64,000 bases of DNA from Notospermus geniculatus (Eukaryota; Nemertea; Pilidiophora; Heteronemertea; Lineidae): positions 42,849 through 106,848 of the forward strand of contig NMRB01001732.1 in the NCBI GenBank assembly GCA_002633025.1, in the 5' to 3' direction. Shown here in pieces: positions 36,901 to 46,602 of this stretch. The notes below the pieces were generated by a model. It saw only the letters and a list, made by a program, of their open reading frames with translations, ran no database searches and was not told where the DNA came from. Numbering within the stretch: position 1 is the first letter of the stretch; each line of letters starts with the position of its first letter. Both the position numbers and the translations under genes were made by a program.

Positions 36901-38350
36901 GGTCCCATTCTCCTGTACAAATCCCAGTTCTTGGGTCCAATGATAAGGTCAGTGTCCTGAGCTTTATCCAGGCTAGGGGCTACTATTACCCGGGGGCTAC
37001 TATTACCCCACGTTGCCTTAACTGAATGACATTAAAGCCATAGTGGAGTACTCACTATTCAGGAACCCAACAACACACGAAGCATGGAAGCACTCGTTAG
37101 GGCACTCGCTTCCAACTCGTCAGAACATCTTTGCAGCTAATGCCAGTGGAAGAAAATAATAAAAGATAAATATGACCTGGAGTGCAAGGTATTTCACCTC
37201 CCCATGACAGGTAATAACGCCTAGTACATGTATATAGACCCTAATCCATGCATCCAAAACTGGTCGATGAGACCTGTCTTATTGGTGCTACTTTTTCACC
37301 TCCACGAGGAGAGAGCGTGATGTTGGTCAATTCATCAGTCACACGGTGCGGGTGCGGAGTCATCATTCATCGATGTCGGGAACCCGAGACACTCCTAGTT
37401 GCGCCGTCGGATTATTCGAGCCTCTCGTGCGAATTCGACTTCTTAGGAAAATCTATTCGGGGGCATTCGACAAATAGAACTGGGGACTTGACGAATTTTC
37501 CCGTCGAGTGAACGTCGTGGACTGAGGAGGCGGGGGGGGGGGGTCTGTGCCCGAAGTTGATAGCTGCATTAATGCACCGGTGTTGTGTACTAAAATGGAT
37601 TTCATTAGGTCATACTTACATGCATAATAATGCGCAGACTGCGGTCACATAGCGCAAATAACTCAAAACGCTTCAGTACTGAAGTGGTTAACGCAACAGA
37701 AACCAAATTTCCTTCATGAAAACTGAGAAACTGTTGTTCTCTAAACATGTATCTTTTAATATCAATTACAAGCAACATTGGCCAATCTTGACAAAAGAAG
37801 AAACCTATCGACCCTGACATTTTCTCACATTTCGGTGCATGCTTTTTTAGGTGGAATTGTTCTCATTATCAATGTTCCAGGGCACAAATACTTCGAATAT
37901 CTTGCCTCTGGTTTCCAGTTTGCATTTGGAACATTGTTTCCATTCATAATTATATCATTTAGTAATATCATGATAATTATGACCATAAGGAAAGCTGCTG
38001 ATAAGAGGACAAAAATATCACAAATGCCACAAAAAGAAGGAGCTCAAGAAAAGGATACACGGTTCCTTACACGAATGTTAATTTTTGTATCAGTCGCATA
38101 TGTAGTGACATCACTACCCCTCAGGATTTTCTACGTAATCATGGATATTCCCCAGGTTTCAGAAATTTATGATATGCGTAATTGGTACTGGAATATGAGG
38201 TACAATATAATAGATTGGATTCTGTTCGACTGGTGGGCTTTAAACTATTGCATAAATTTTTACCTGTATTGTGTTGGTGGAGGCAAACAATACAGGGAGG
38301 ATACCAAGAAAGTTGTACAAGAAATGGTGAACCGCGCAACTTGTAGATGA
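30986..38350 (+). CDS. GPCR gene A: exons 2 and 3 of a class A receptor, exon 1 not found
   Basis: Two exons of a seven-transmembrane rhodopsin-like receptor, 30986-31206 (TM3-TM4) and 37851-38350 (TM5 to stop). Borders are clean (TTTTCAG|A, GACAG|GTAC, TTTTTTAG|GTGG) and phases match gene B exactly. Exon 2 carries the DRY-equivalent IDRLTAVRYP. Exon 3 carries TM5, a lysine-rich third loop (RKAADKRTK), TM6 with SLPLR, and a TM7 end of NYCINFYLYC followed by GGGKQYREDTKK and a C-terminus ending RATCR. The NFYLYC form in place of NPxxY is seen in some peptide-receptor-like invertebrate GPCRs; the ligand is unknown. The exon encoding the N-terminus, TM1 and TM2 should lie upstream of 30986 but is not seen; it may be lost, or missing at the n gaps (28325, 29408). 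The 6.6-kb intron is filled with inverted-repeat elements. No stop or frameshift occurs in the two exons. Confidence 0.85.
31501..31680. mobile_element. Nested MITE with 65-bp arms
   Basis: AGGTCACACTGTGGCGACTT at 31501 is mirrored to 31680. Arms of about 65 bp, nearly perfect, include GGCGGGCGAATCCCCGCG and ATGGTCCATGGACCAT. The loop is only about 45 bp. Confidence 0.8.
31681..31808. mobile_element. Nested MITE with 47-bp arms
   Basis: GGGCCGACCGCACAGAAAGT (31681) is mirrored by ACTTTCTGTGCGGTCGGCCC ending at 31808. The arm also includes CGGTGCCTATCGGC. Its outer GCCGACCGC matches the outer element's terminus, so the two may belong to one family. Confidence 0.8.
32097..32563. mobile_element. 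TA-flanked MITE, 467 bp
   Basis: CCGTAGAGTCGGTTCT at the left is mirrored by AGAACCGACTCTACGG at the right, with TA on each side (32095-32096, 32564-32565). Arms extend through AACATCAAT. No open frame of note. Confidence 0.8.
33226..34479. mobile_element. 1254-bp foldback element with a 9-bp target duplication
   Basis: GGGTGACTACAAAACGAAG at the left is mirrored by CTTTGTTTTGTAGTCACCC at the right, and GGCAGATTT is perfectly duplicated on both sides (33217-33225, 34480-34488). The left arm has about 2.5 tandem copies of a unit near 180-190 bp (starting at about 33345, 33525 and 33710; shared words CTCATCCCAAGGGGACAC and ATATTGTTCGATCGACTTC). The right arm has inverted copies of the same unit. 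Both outer ends are arrays of TAGTACAAAATGAAGA and its inverse. A unique central part (about 33805-33960) is described as a possible captured exon. There is no transposase. Confidence 0.88.
33795..33945 (-). other. Possible captured exon inside the foldback element
   Basis: On the minus strand, TTTTCAAATTACAG ending near 33935 looks like a splice acceptor. It is followed by an open frame with protein-like composition (PVQTDGTYDNVLNV, then a hydrophobic stretch LMFNYFLSLTGG and FWYLLYATML). I do not recognise the source gene. No clear donor follows, because the frame runs into the repeat unit (GAAAATCTGTGG). The evidence is limited to the acceptor shape, the open frame and the absence of this part from the flanking repeat units. 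Confidence 0.3.
34908..35070. mobile_element. Diverged MITE
   Basis: AAATCTCGAATTTTTG at the left is mirrored by AAAAATTCGAGATTT at the right; GGGAAAATAAG pairs imperfectly with CTTATTTTCTC inside. No target duplication could be read. Confidence 0.6.
35641..35863. mobile_element. MITE with about 110-bp arms
   Basis: CTGCATCATGTCAGGCTTGT at 35641 is mirrored to 35863. The arms include GATTCATAATTAGTGCACTG and TTGCGTCACGGAC and cover nearly the whole element, leaving a loop of about 10 bp. In RNA form it would be a long hairpin. Confidence 0.8.
36643..37568. mobile_element. TTA-flanked inverted-repeat element containing another
   Basis: TGCAGCTATCAACTTCAGG at the left is mirrored as CCGAAGTTGATAGCTGCA at the right, and TTA flanks both ends (36640-36642 and 37569-37571), the duplication length of Harbinger-type elements. 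Runs of C and G (36670-36680, 37532-37543) are mirrored. The element at 36781-37017 is nested inside. No transposase frame. Confidence 0.7.
36781..37017. mobile_element. Nested MITE with GGCAAAGTGGGG termini
   Basis: GGCAAAGTGGGGTAATAGTA at the left is mirrored as TACTATTACCCCACGTTGCC at the right. Each arm has a second GGGTAATAGTAGCCCC copy, so the arms contain tandem subrepeats. TAA before and TTA after extend the inverted repeat. Confidence 0.8.
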
Positions 38351-38540
38351 GATAAAACATTACTGACATCAACTTTGATTGCAACCAGCCCCGAATGAAC
38401 ACAAATTATAACTTGGTGCGTAAGACAATTAGCATAACTCGCAGAGGACGCTCCCACTCCCACTCCCAAGGCAGTTGTTTGGTTACATTCTTCCATGCTT
38501 TGCTAACTGCTAGATCTAATTTCAAACAGGGGAAAACGAC

Positions 38541-38749
38541 TTAAAGGAGAATGGTACGCGATCTCTGACCGATATTTTGACTGCCGACATAGAAGGAGCC
38601 ATCTAGCGGCAGCAAAATAGACTACAAAAACCCACTACAAAATGTAGGTCGTCCATTGGGTCCATTCACCGACGACGTAGTTAGTCCCTGGGTGGGAGAG
38701 TGGCGCATAGGGCGATGGTGGCGCCGGCTGTCGACAAAAGTGGCAATAC
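38541..38749. mobile_element. Second copy of the TTAA MITE (family 1), right end missing
   Basis: TTAAAGGAGAATGGTAC begins the copy and the interior matches 28416-28619 (shared GACTGCCGAC, AGGAGCCA, CTAGCGGCAG, GGTGGCGCCGGCTGTCGA). The inverted right terminus is replaced by the start of the next element at 38751. It lies in the 3' flank of GPCR gene A and is absent from the matching flank of gene B. Confidence 0.75.
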
Positions 38750-38750
38750 A

Positions 38751-38923
38751 GGTGTAAAGTTTTTCAGTGTTTCCGTGTGCCAGTGTTCCCCTTATTGTTC
38801 TGGAAACACTGGCAGATAGATCGACACGTTTCTCTCTGTGTCCTCCATTGTCGAGTCGCGGCTTTTCCGTCTGACAATAGCAGGGGAACACTCGCAGATG
38901 GGAACGCTCAAAAACGTTACACC
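38751..38923. mobile_element. GGTGTAA-terminated MITE, copy 1 of 3
   Basis: Begins GGTGTAAAG and ends GTTACACC. It shares the interior with copies at 39560-39721 and 61109-61289 (CAGTGTTTCC, GGAAACACTGGCAGAT, CGACACGTTTCTCTCTG, GAACACTCGCAGATG). No coding frame. Confidence 0.75.
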
Positions 38924-39559
38924 GGGCTTTGCTAAGGCTGCTGCTAGCTGATCAGCAATATGTCGAGTTTGGCGTGCACTAATTTGGGTCAGGAAAGGCG
39001 GTGCCCTTACAGGACTTTGGATCAAACCAAAATCGATTGGCCACCTCCTCTGATCCCAAAACTACACCTCTTGAATATCAAGACGATTGAGCAAGCAGTT
39101 CTCTAGGTAAGGAATGGAATGCAACATCCAAGATGGGTGGCTGGCGGCCATATTAGAAATCTGATCACAAACAAAATTGATACGGAACTCCCGAGACATC
39201 ATCATACCCCTAAAACGTAATACGCTGATTGACCATGCCTTTTTTGAAATGAACTAGAGGCTTGGATAACTACGCTGGGGATTTGCTGCACAATTTGTGT
39301 CAGTGTTTCACGTACACTCGTGGCAAAAAGTAAATGGACAGCAGTTTTTCTTGAATATCTCCAAAACAATAGGGTACCGAAAGTTGGTCTAAACATATAT
39401 CGGGTTATTAAAAAAACGTCCCACTTTTCAAATGTCAATATCTTCTGAAGTGTTAAACCGAATACAATTAAACTGCACTAAAATGAAGGATATGATAAGA
39501 TAAGGAGAGCATATGAATTTCATCTCAATATCCCTCCTGAGTTTGGTATAATATCCAGT

Positions 39560-39721
39560 ACCGGTGTAACATCTGTGAGTGTTTCTGTAGCTCAGTGTTC
39601 CCGAACAACAGACGCGGCCTAGAATGGTTATTGTTGGGTTAGTTGCCGCTTAATCCGTCAGGAGGGAAACAATAAGAAAAACACAGAAATACGGGGAACA
39701 CTGATCGACGTTACACCGGTG
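39560..39721. mobile_element. GGTGTAA-terminated MITE, copy 2 of 3
   Basis: ACCGGTGTAACATCTG at the left and GTTACACCGGT at the right. Interior words AGTGTTTC, CCGTCAGGAGGGAAAC and GGGGAACACT link it to the other two copies. Confidence 0.75.
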
Positions 39722-39840
39722 TAATATTATTAAATGCACCCCGTTACAGAATGCCCTACGGGCATTCTATAACGGCCGAAGGCCGTTATAGAATGCACCC
39801 CCGGGCATTTGAGGAAGGGGTGCATTTAATAATATTACAG
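39722..39840. mobile_element. Short AT/GC-banded palindrome
   Basis: TAATATTATTAAATGCACCCC is mirrored as GGGGTGCATTTAATAATATTA. A central hairpin GGCCGAAGGCC and repeated GGGCATTCTATAACGG words lie between. A related element is at about 41110-41240 (GGGTGCATTTAAAAT, GCATCCTATAACAG). It abuts the preceding MITE. Confidence 0.65.
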
Positions 39841-40434
39841 CCATGATAGACCAAAATGCACCCCATTACAGGATGCCCCCTGTCATTTCAAGGGCAGTCG
39901 TGCTTGTCGTTACACTTCAGAGCCCATGTTCAGTGTGTGATATAAGTCACAGGTAAGCTCAAAAGATGGGAAAATCTGTCGGCTGCCAGCTTGCCCCATT
40001 GGGCGTACGAGCCGAGGCGTGTGTACTAATCATTTCTTTCCTTTCAGATGGTTGCTTGCTGGTGTGGGTTCCAGACCCTGCGCGGGCGTTCTATCTAAAT
40101 GCTGTTTCATATCCATGTATTTTGACTCTTTATGACAATGATGAACTCTAGCATTACATGTATATACGAAACTAAGTTTCGCGTTGGAATACTTGGATAA
40201 AACTCAGATGATATTTTTTTTAATTTGGTTTTTTTGGCCCGTTTCATCCGTCTTTTGTCCCATGGGAGCGGTGTGACAACATCTAGATCATAAAATGTTT
40301 GCTTTAACAATGAGAATCCCCTGTTGAATTTATTGTACTGAGTTTTTCTGATGAAATAAAATATATGTTCAATAAAAAATTAAACGCCTCAGCCCAAAGT
40401 AACCGTTCACCAATCCCAACCCTTGCCTCAACCC

Positions 40435-40630
40435 AAACCCCAAACCTCAATCCTACCACCAAACGTAACCCTAACCCTTAGAACAACGTTAACCCTAACC
40501 CCTAAAACAACGTAACCCTAACCCCTAAAGCAACGTAACCCTAACCCCTAAAACGACGTAATACTAACCCCTAAAGCAACGTAACCCTAACCCCTAAGAC
40601 AACGTTACCCTAACCCCCGAGGCAAAGCGT
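40435..40630. repeat. Telomere-like minisatellite
   Basis: About eight copies of a unit near 22 bp, CCCTAACCCCTAAARCAACGTAA-like, each containing CCCTAA, the metazoan telomere hexamer. The periodic AACGTAA insert shows it is a minisatellite and not a plain telomere run. Confidence 0.85.
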
Positions 40631-41109
40631 GACGCCTTCAACCGTTTGATCGACAAAAATACAATCATGGTAAAATATAGGCCTACTGCCCTCCCAAGCT
40701 AAACTGCAGTAACTCCAATTTTGGCGAAATTGAGATATCATGCTTGTTGCCTTTAATAGATTCTATTCTATCATTTAAAACACTGAATGAGTCAATCAGG
40801 CCATCATCTGGCAAAATATTAGGGTACTAAAAGTGCAGTATCTCCAATACAAGCCTTCTACCCATATCTGACAGCGTCCCAAGCTAAACTGCAGTAAGTA
40901 GTGCAACTTACTGCTGTTTAGCTTGTTAAGGACCACGATACTACCCTTTGACATGTTTGAGAGCTGAACGGCATTGAATATTCCGTCTAGGCTACTTGTA
41001 TTTCCAAGACTATTAAACCTCGTATACATCGCTGAACCTCGTACCAACAGTCATTTAGTGGTGGCGGAGGGGGCATTCTGTAACAATGTTCACAAAGTAA
41101 GGTTGTAAC

Positions 41110-41240
41110 CGAGTGCCCGGGGGTGCATTTAAAATCATCTCTTAGTAAAACTAAATGCCCCCGGGGCATCCTATAACAGATTTTTCTGTTATAGGATGCC
41201 CCACCGGGCACTCAACAGAGGGTGCATCTGATAATATCAC
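41110..41240. mobile_element. Palindrome related to 39722-39840
   Basis: GAGTGCCCGGGGGTGCATTT pairs partly with the right side, and GCATCCTATAACAG is mirrored as CTGTTATAGGATGC around a TTTTT loop at 41181-41190. GTGCCC and GGGCAC occur near the ends. Confidence 0.55.
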
Positions 41241-42188
41241 ACCGGTACAAAAATACATGTCCAGTTGTGCAGTATCATAAATGCAGACTCAGTCTCAGTG
41301 GTACTATCAGAAAAAAGAATTAAACTGTAATATGTCCTGGTATAGCACACAGAATTGTACAAGAACTAAGCTTATGCTGAGATCACTTCGTGGCGTAAAT
41401 TTCATACCAATATCTTCATTATACTTCTGGTAGCTCGAATTGAAAGTGCCAGCCTAAAGAAGACCATGGTTGGGGTCGAAAAGCTGCTAAATTTCTGGAG
41501 GACGACTTCGGTTATTATATCATTTTGTGTTTCGTCCTTGTGCTCTAGTTTTGGAATATCTTTATTGGGCGTGGAATGATGTCCAGTGCAAAAGCGCAAG
41601 TCAAAATGTGAAGTAACAAGCATGAGAAATTCCAACTTCTCTAACAATCATACTTGAAACAATGATCGATCTGTCCACTGTCATCTGAGCTTCCGAAACT
41701 AATTCTGCCCAAATCTTACGAAACTGCAGAGTACTTGAATGCATCTTGCCATGGATTAAAAAATATTGTGCCAGAACACAGCGATACTGTCTGGGAATAG
41801 CGTTTTGACTGGTGCCGACACTTCGTCATCGGGTGGTGCCATTGACTGTGCATCGTTGATACTGCACTTTCGGACTTGCACTTTTGTCCCGGACGCTATT
41901 CCATACTCAAGAGGGTTATTGATATGAAATTCAATCACACCATCTCTTCATCTTATGTGGGCCTTAATTTTTGTGCAGTTTCATTATACTCGGTTTTATT
42001 GGTACTTCAGTAGATATTGAACTTTCAAAAGTGGGACGTTTTTTTTAATAACCCGATATATTCCTGGCTATATAATGGTATCAGCATCGAAACATTCTGC
42101 TGAAAGCCGCATTTGACAGAAGGAATTTTGTAAAGGCATGTTTTTTCACAACTTTTTTATTTGCATGACGTCATTCAAAATTTTTATA

Positions 42189-44005
42189 TCACTGTGTTCT
42201 ACTCATCGAGGCCTTTCATAATATAATATCCTATAATTTCAACTATTCTGTGTAGAAATGTGATTTTGGGGCACTTTTATCAAAATATTTTTGCACAAAT
42301 GTGCAACACCTTTGACATGGGCCTTGGCACTATTATGAGTTGTGGTAGTGTGTTACAACCAATAATGTCACAATCGACCAATAATGTCACAACCGATGAT
42401 AATGTCACAATTGTGACATTATGAACACCTCATCCAACCAATAATGTCACAACTTGCTAATAATGTCACAACTTTTCCTTACCGATAATGTCACAACATT
42501 TTGACCAATAATGTCACAACTTTTCCTTACCGATAATGTCACAACATTTTGACCAATAATGTCACAACCCCAGTAACTAGCGCAGATCATGTCGGGATAA
42601 TGTGATGGTGATTTTTTTCGCCCCTCCCTCATGGAAGACAAAGAAGTCTGAGCAAAAAAATCCTGCTTTGACCATGAAAGACACCTTAATCATTTCTTCA
42701 CCCCCTGGGATCTCCTCACTGGAGGAAACAGTGTCCGAGGGGGTGCCAAATGTACATGAGTGTTCATGCAGCCACCTCTATGCGAACAGAAGTGCTTGCT
42801 AATGTCTGTAGATTTTTTTCACGTACCCGGTACGTCTAATTTATTAATAGAGAGTTTTCGCAAAGCCCCCGAAACGCCAACGCGAACGTCTATCCTATTG
42901 TTCGGTGGTCTCTTCGTGGCATCGAACAATGGGTTTGGCGTTCGCGTTGGCGTTTCGGGGGCTTTGCGAAAACTCCCTAAAGAATCAAAATATGAAACGT
43001 TTTTCTGGAGTTTCTTTACTGAAAAGTGCCTGAGGTAGACCCCCACTTGGGGTCGAAAATTTGCAAGATTCTGGAAGTTGACTTCTGGTATATTATCATT
43101 TTATGCTTGAGAAAGTATTTTTATGTATTCATATTTTGATTCTTTAATAAATTACACGTACGTGAAAAAAACTCTACAGACCTGGCCAGCACTTCTGTTT
43201 ACGCATAGGGGCGGCTTCGTGAGCCCTAAAAATGTACATTTGGCACTCCCTCGGACACTGTTTCCTCCAGTAAGGAAATCCTAGGGAGTGATTACACGGG
43301 AACTTCTACGGGGTGAAGATATGATTAAGGTGTCTTTCATGGTCAAAGCAGGATTTTTTTGCTCAGACTTCTTTGTCTTCCATGAGGGAGGGGCGAAAAA
43401 AATCACAATCACATTATCCCAACATGATCTGCGCTAGTTACTGGGGTTGTGACATTATTGGTCAAAATGTTGTGACATTATCGGTGAGGAAAAGTTGTGA
43501 CATTATTGGTCAAAATGTTGCGACATTAATATCGGTAAGGAAAAGTTGTGACATTATTAGCAAGTTGTGACATTATTGGTTGGATGAGGTGTTCATAATG
43601 TCACAATTGTGACATTATCATCGGTTGTGACATTATTGGTCGATTGTGACATTATTGGTTGTAACATGGTGAATGAAAGCCAAGTGTTGTCATTTCTCGT
43701 TCACAATGAATGAAGAAAACTCAGTCCTGGCTTAAGGTCGTGATTGTCATGCAGGGTCAATTTCCATAACAGGCCATTTTAATTCCTGGTGGTTGACCAA
43801 TTCACCACCTGTTGGCACCCTGTCAATCCCACAAACAATTCAAACCATCTACCAGCATGACCATTGCGTTGAAGGGACTCTGTCGAAGGTGTTGCAAGTA
43901 TGGGCAAAATAATTTTTATAAAAGTGCCGCAAAATTACATTTCGAATAGAATACTTGAAATCATAGGATATATTATGAAAGGCCTCGATGAGTAGAACAC
44001 AGTGA
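42189..44005. mobile_element. Foldback element with TAATGTCACAAC iteron arms
   Basis: Outer arms begin TCACTGTGTTCTACTCATCG (42189) and are mirrored to 44005. The inner parts of both arms (about 42350-42570 and 43445-43665) carry some nine to ten copies of AATAATGTCACAAC or its inverse, spaced roughly 20-35 bp. The arms also share inverted AAAAAAATCCTGCTTTGACC-type sequence and GTGTCCGAGGGGGTGCC with GGCACTCCCTCGGACAC. About 200 bp in the right arm (43670-43880) has no left partner. A separate palindrome is nested at its centre (42850-42976). No protein-coding frame. Confidence 0.8.
42850..42976. mobile_element. Central nested palindrome
   Basis: GAGAGTTTTCGCAAAGCCCC is mirrored as GGGGCTTTGCGAAAACTCCC, continuing through AACGCCAACGCGAACG. 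Arms of about 48 bp surround a 30-bp loop. Confidence 0.8.
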
Positions 44006-44298
44006 CAAAAAATATTGGTTTGAAGATATTCAAGAAAAAGTGCTGTCCATTTACTTTTCCCCATGAGTGTACATCTTGGACTGTATGATACGAACGGACA
44101 AAATTTTCTTAGAGTATAGTTGCGTGAGATTGGCTGATAACTCACTCTGTTGTGTTATGTTCATCTTGACTATACCTAAGGGGTGTGACATTACTACTAT
44201 GACGTGGTGTAGTCTTATGACGTAGCCAATGCACGTGGGGCTCCACGATGTGCTATGTTCTGCTTCAATGGTGAACCGCGGAGGAACTAACGTCACGA

Positions 44299-44612
44299 CG
44301 TGGCGCTGTGAGCGGTGCGACCGAAGTTTCTTGTTTCTGACGTTATTTCCATTTATTTCTTGCGTGAAATCGACCCTTTTGTTTCGGCCGTCTGGCATTA
44401 AAATCTACATCGTCTTGTAGCCGATGAAAATAAAAATTTCTGCATTTTTCGGTGCTTCTTACCTGAAAATGAAAAGATAGGATGACGATAATGGTAGGTA
44501 GCAACGTCTTTATCTCATATTCCTGTAGAAAAATGTTCAGCTGATTTTTTTCATGACGCAACATCAACACTTAAAATGACGTCGCTTCGGTCGCACCGCT
44601 CGCAGCGCCGAC
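44299..44612. mobile_element. Inverted-repeat pair, about 29-bp arms
   Basis: GCGCTGTGAGCGGTGCGACC is mirrored as GGTCGCACCGCTCGCAGCGC with one mismatch. No target duplication read; could be a decayed MITE. Confidence 0.55.
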
Positions 44613-45486
44613 ATGTCGGGATAAACGGCATGCGGGTTTCTCAATTTTGACGTCAGTGACCTTTTACCATGCATGCTTGCCCACCATTTTAGGCTTAGGC
44701 TCAACACAAAGAGTATTGTCCAGCACAGCAAGTCGCATCTAGGGTCAATCTCTTCTGTCCGGTGAGTCATGGAAGACAACAGACAAGTTTCCCCATTTAA
44801 TTATTAAGGAAACTGGCAAAATTTGGGCCATTTAGTCTTTGTACGAAGCAGCTTGTTGGAATTTGCCTACAAATGAACATCTGGCCTCCCCTGCCTTCAC
44901 AAACTGTTTCCTCGAGGCAGCCATCTTGAATGACGTTAGCTGCATGTATATGGAGCTGATAAGACCAAACGATTGACAAGTTATGGAGCAAGAACACAAA
45001 ATTTAAGATGGCCACCTGGCGACCATGTTTGAAATCTGATTGCCCATTTATTAATAGGGCACCTCTCCAGACCCATAAATGATTGATGTGCAAAAGATAA
45101 GCATGCGATACACCTGGACCTCATCTCATATAACGCTCCCTACTCAACCTTGTTGAGCAGTACAGGCAGAATGATGTGGGAGGGTTTCCGTCAGCAGAAT
45201 TAACTTTGACGTTTTCCAATCATTAACCATTTTAACCAAAACCTTAAATTTCGTTATCATCAGATAAATATTTCATAATCAAGAGTGATGGGATTTTCGC
45301 ATGGACAGAGATGCAATAATTCAAGTGATTTATTCGGCAATTAAATTCGATCTGGTGATGAAATCACTTTGGATAACCCATGGAGACGTGGCTGAGTGAG
45401 ATCCAACTCCAACATTATCATAGTCAGAAGCATCAGTTTCCGGACTTCAAATCAAGGGTATCAACAACCTGCTTTTGTGGTCAGAA
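44613..45486. other. Non-coding stretch
   Basis: No gene supported. It holds a degenerate resemblance to the GPCR 3' flank (GGTGGCC-type words near 45010) and no clean repeat boundary. Confidence 0.4.
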
Positions 45487-45620
45487 ACCTTATTCACAAA
45501 GCTCCCGTAACTTTAAGGGTACGCAAATCCTTTGTCAGGCTGATAGTGAACAATAGGTTGTCCGCAAAAGGACAATAGTTGGCGGACTCCCGTAAGTTAC
45601 GGGAGCTTCGTGAATAAGGT
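45487..45620. mobile_element. 134-bp MITE
   Basis: ACCTTATTCACAAAGCTCCC at the left is mirrored as GGGAGCTTCGTGAATAAGGT at the right. Arms of 27 bp, one mismatch. Confidence 0.75.
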
Positions 45621-45722
45621 CCCTGAAGTGCTGACCATCACCAACATACTGGACCCAGACAATGCCAGACTTCTGTGGACCTACATTGTTGGTAGTATCC
45701 ACTTGACTTCTGCATCAGCTGC

Positions 45723-46602
45723 TAATGCTATGTTCACACTATCACGATTCAGGACACGATTGAAGTCGTGGTCTGAAGTCGTGGAGTAATCGTGGCGATC
45801 CTATCAGGTCGTATCGGATCTTGAGGTCAGTCGTGGCAATCGTGTTGATCGTAGGAAAGTTTTGGCCGGTTTAAAAATTTGCTACGATCAACACGATAAA
45901 TTTGTTAATCGTGATCATCCCATCAGATCGCATTAAATCCTACCAAAGCGCGAGAGATCGCATCTAATCGTGCTTACGAATCGTGGTGATCGGGATCAAT
46001 CGTGGACTAGACGAACACCACGCTCTGTTGAGATGCGCCGTGTATTGCATATCTTCCCTTCTCACTACCTGATACTTGGAGGCGGTCTTGAACCAAATTC
46101 ATGATTCAATTTTTTGCTTTGTTCACACTATCACGATTCACGCCACGATTGAAATCGTGATCTTAATCGTGGAGTAATCGTGGCGATCCTATCAGATCTT
46201 ATGAGATCTTATGAGATCTTTTCAGATCTTGAGGTCAGTCGTGGCAATCGTATTGATCGTATAAAAGTTTTGAATGGTCCAAAAATTTCCTACGATCAAC
46301 GAGATTGTCACGATTGCCGTCACGATTGCCCTCAAGATGTGATAAGATCTGATACGATCTGATAGGATCACCACAATTACTCCACGAATAAGACCACGAT
46401 TTCAATCGTGGCGCCATTCGTGCCACCTGAAATTGACCAATCGCGACCATGTCGCATCCAAGCGCATCAGAACGTATCGACTCGCATCACCTCGTATCCA
46501 AACGTGAAACTTCAGAGAAATAAACAAATATTCCGCGATCAGTTACGAATGGCCAATCGTGACGTTCGTAACGGACCGCGCTCTAGTGTGAACATAGCAT
46601 TA
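45723..46602. mobile_element. ATCGTG-rich inverted-repeat element with internal duplication
   Basis: TAATGCTATGTTCACACTA is mirrored as TAGTGTGAACATAGCATTA at 46584-46602. A second near-terminal start, TTGTTCACACTATCACGATT, occurs at 46120, so the left about 0.4 kb is duplicated inside. The body is built from ATCGTGG, CGATCCTATCAG and GATCTTGAGGTCAGTCGTGG words in both orientations. Apparent open frames here are translations of the repeat. Confidence 0.75.

Larger units (their letters stand above)
39396..42061. mobile_element. Inverted-repeat pair with TATATCGGGTTATT ends
   Basis: TATATCGGGTTATTAAAA at 39396 and its inverse ending at 42061 bracket 2.67 kb. Arms of about 115 bp include ACGTCCCACTTTT and AAACTGCAC. 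The interior holds the second GGTGTAA MITE, a palindrome, a telomere-like minisatellite and a further palindrome, and no recognisable gene. Confidence 0.6.
39315..44069. mobile_element. Large TA-bounded composite with Tc1-like termini
   Basis: CACTCGTGGCAAAAAGTAAA at 39315 is mirrored at the right end (TTTACTTTTCCCCATGAGTG, to 44069), with TA just outside both ends (39313-39314, 44070-44071). The arms run about 55 bp (to GAATATCTCCAAAACAAT). The GGCCAAAAGT-type terminus is typical of Tc1-like elements (established knowledge). A lone third copy of this terminus is at 47884-47943. The interior is a mosaic of other inverted-repeat elements, with no transposase. Whether the two ends ever belonged to one element is an inference. 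Confidence 0.55.

Noticed and set aside
42350-43665. CRISPR-like array (TAATGTCACAAC repeats with spacers)
   Set aside because: This is a eukaryotic genome; the repeats are too short, with irregular spacing, and are mirrored in a second arm, so they belong to a foldback element.
45383-45470. Leu-tRNA-like sequence (GACGTGGCTGAGTGAGATCC with a TTCAAATC box)
   Set aside because: The cloverleaf does not close and the T-arm lacks the invariant GTTCRANYC form.
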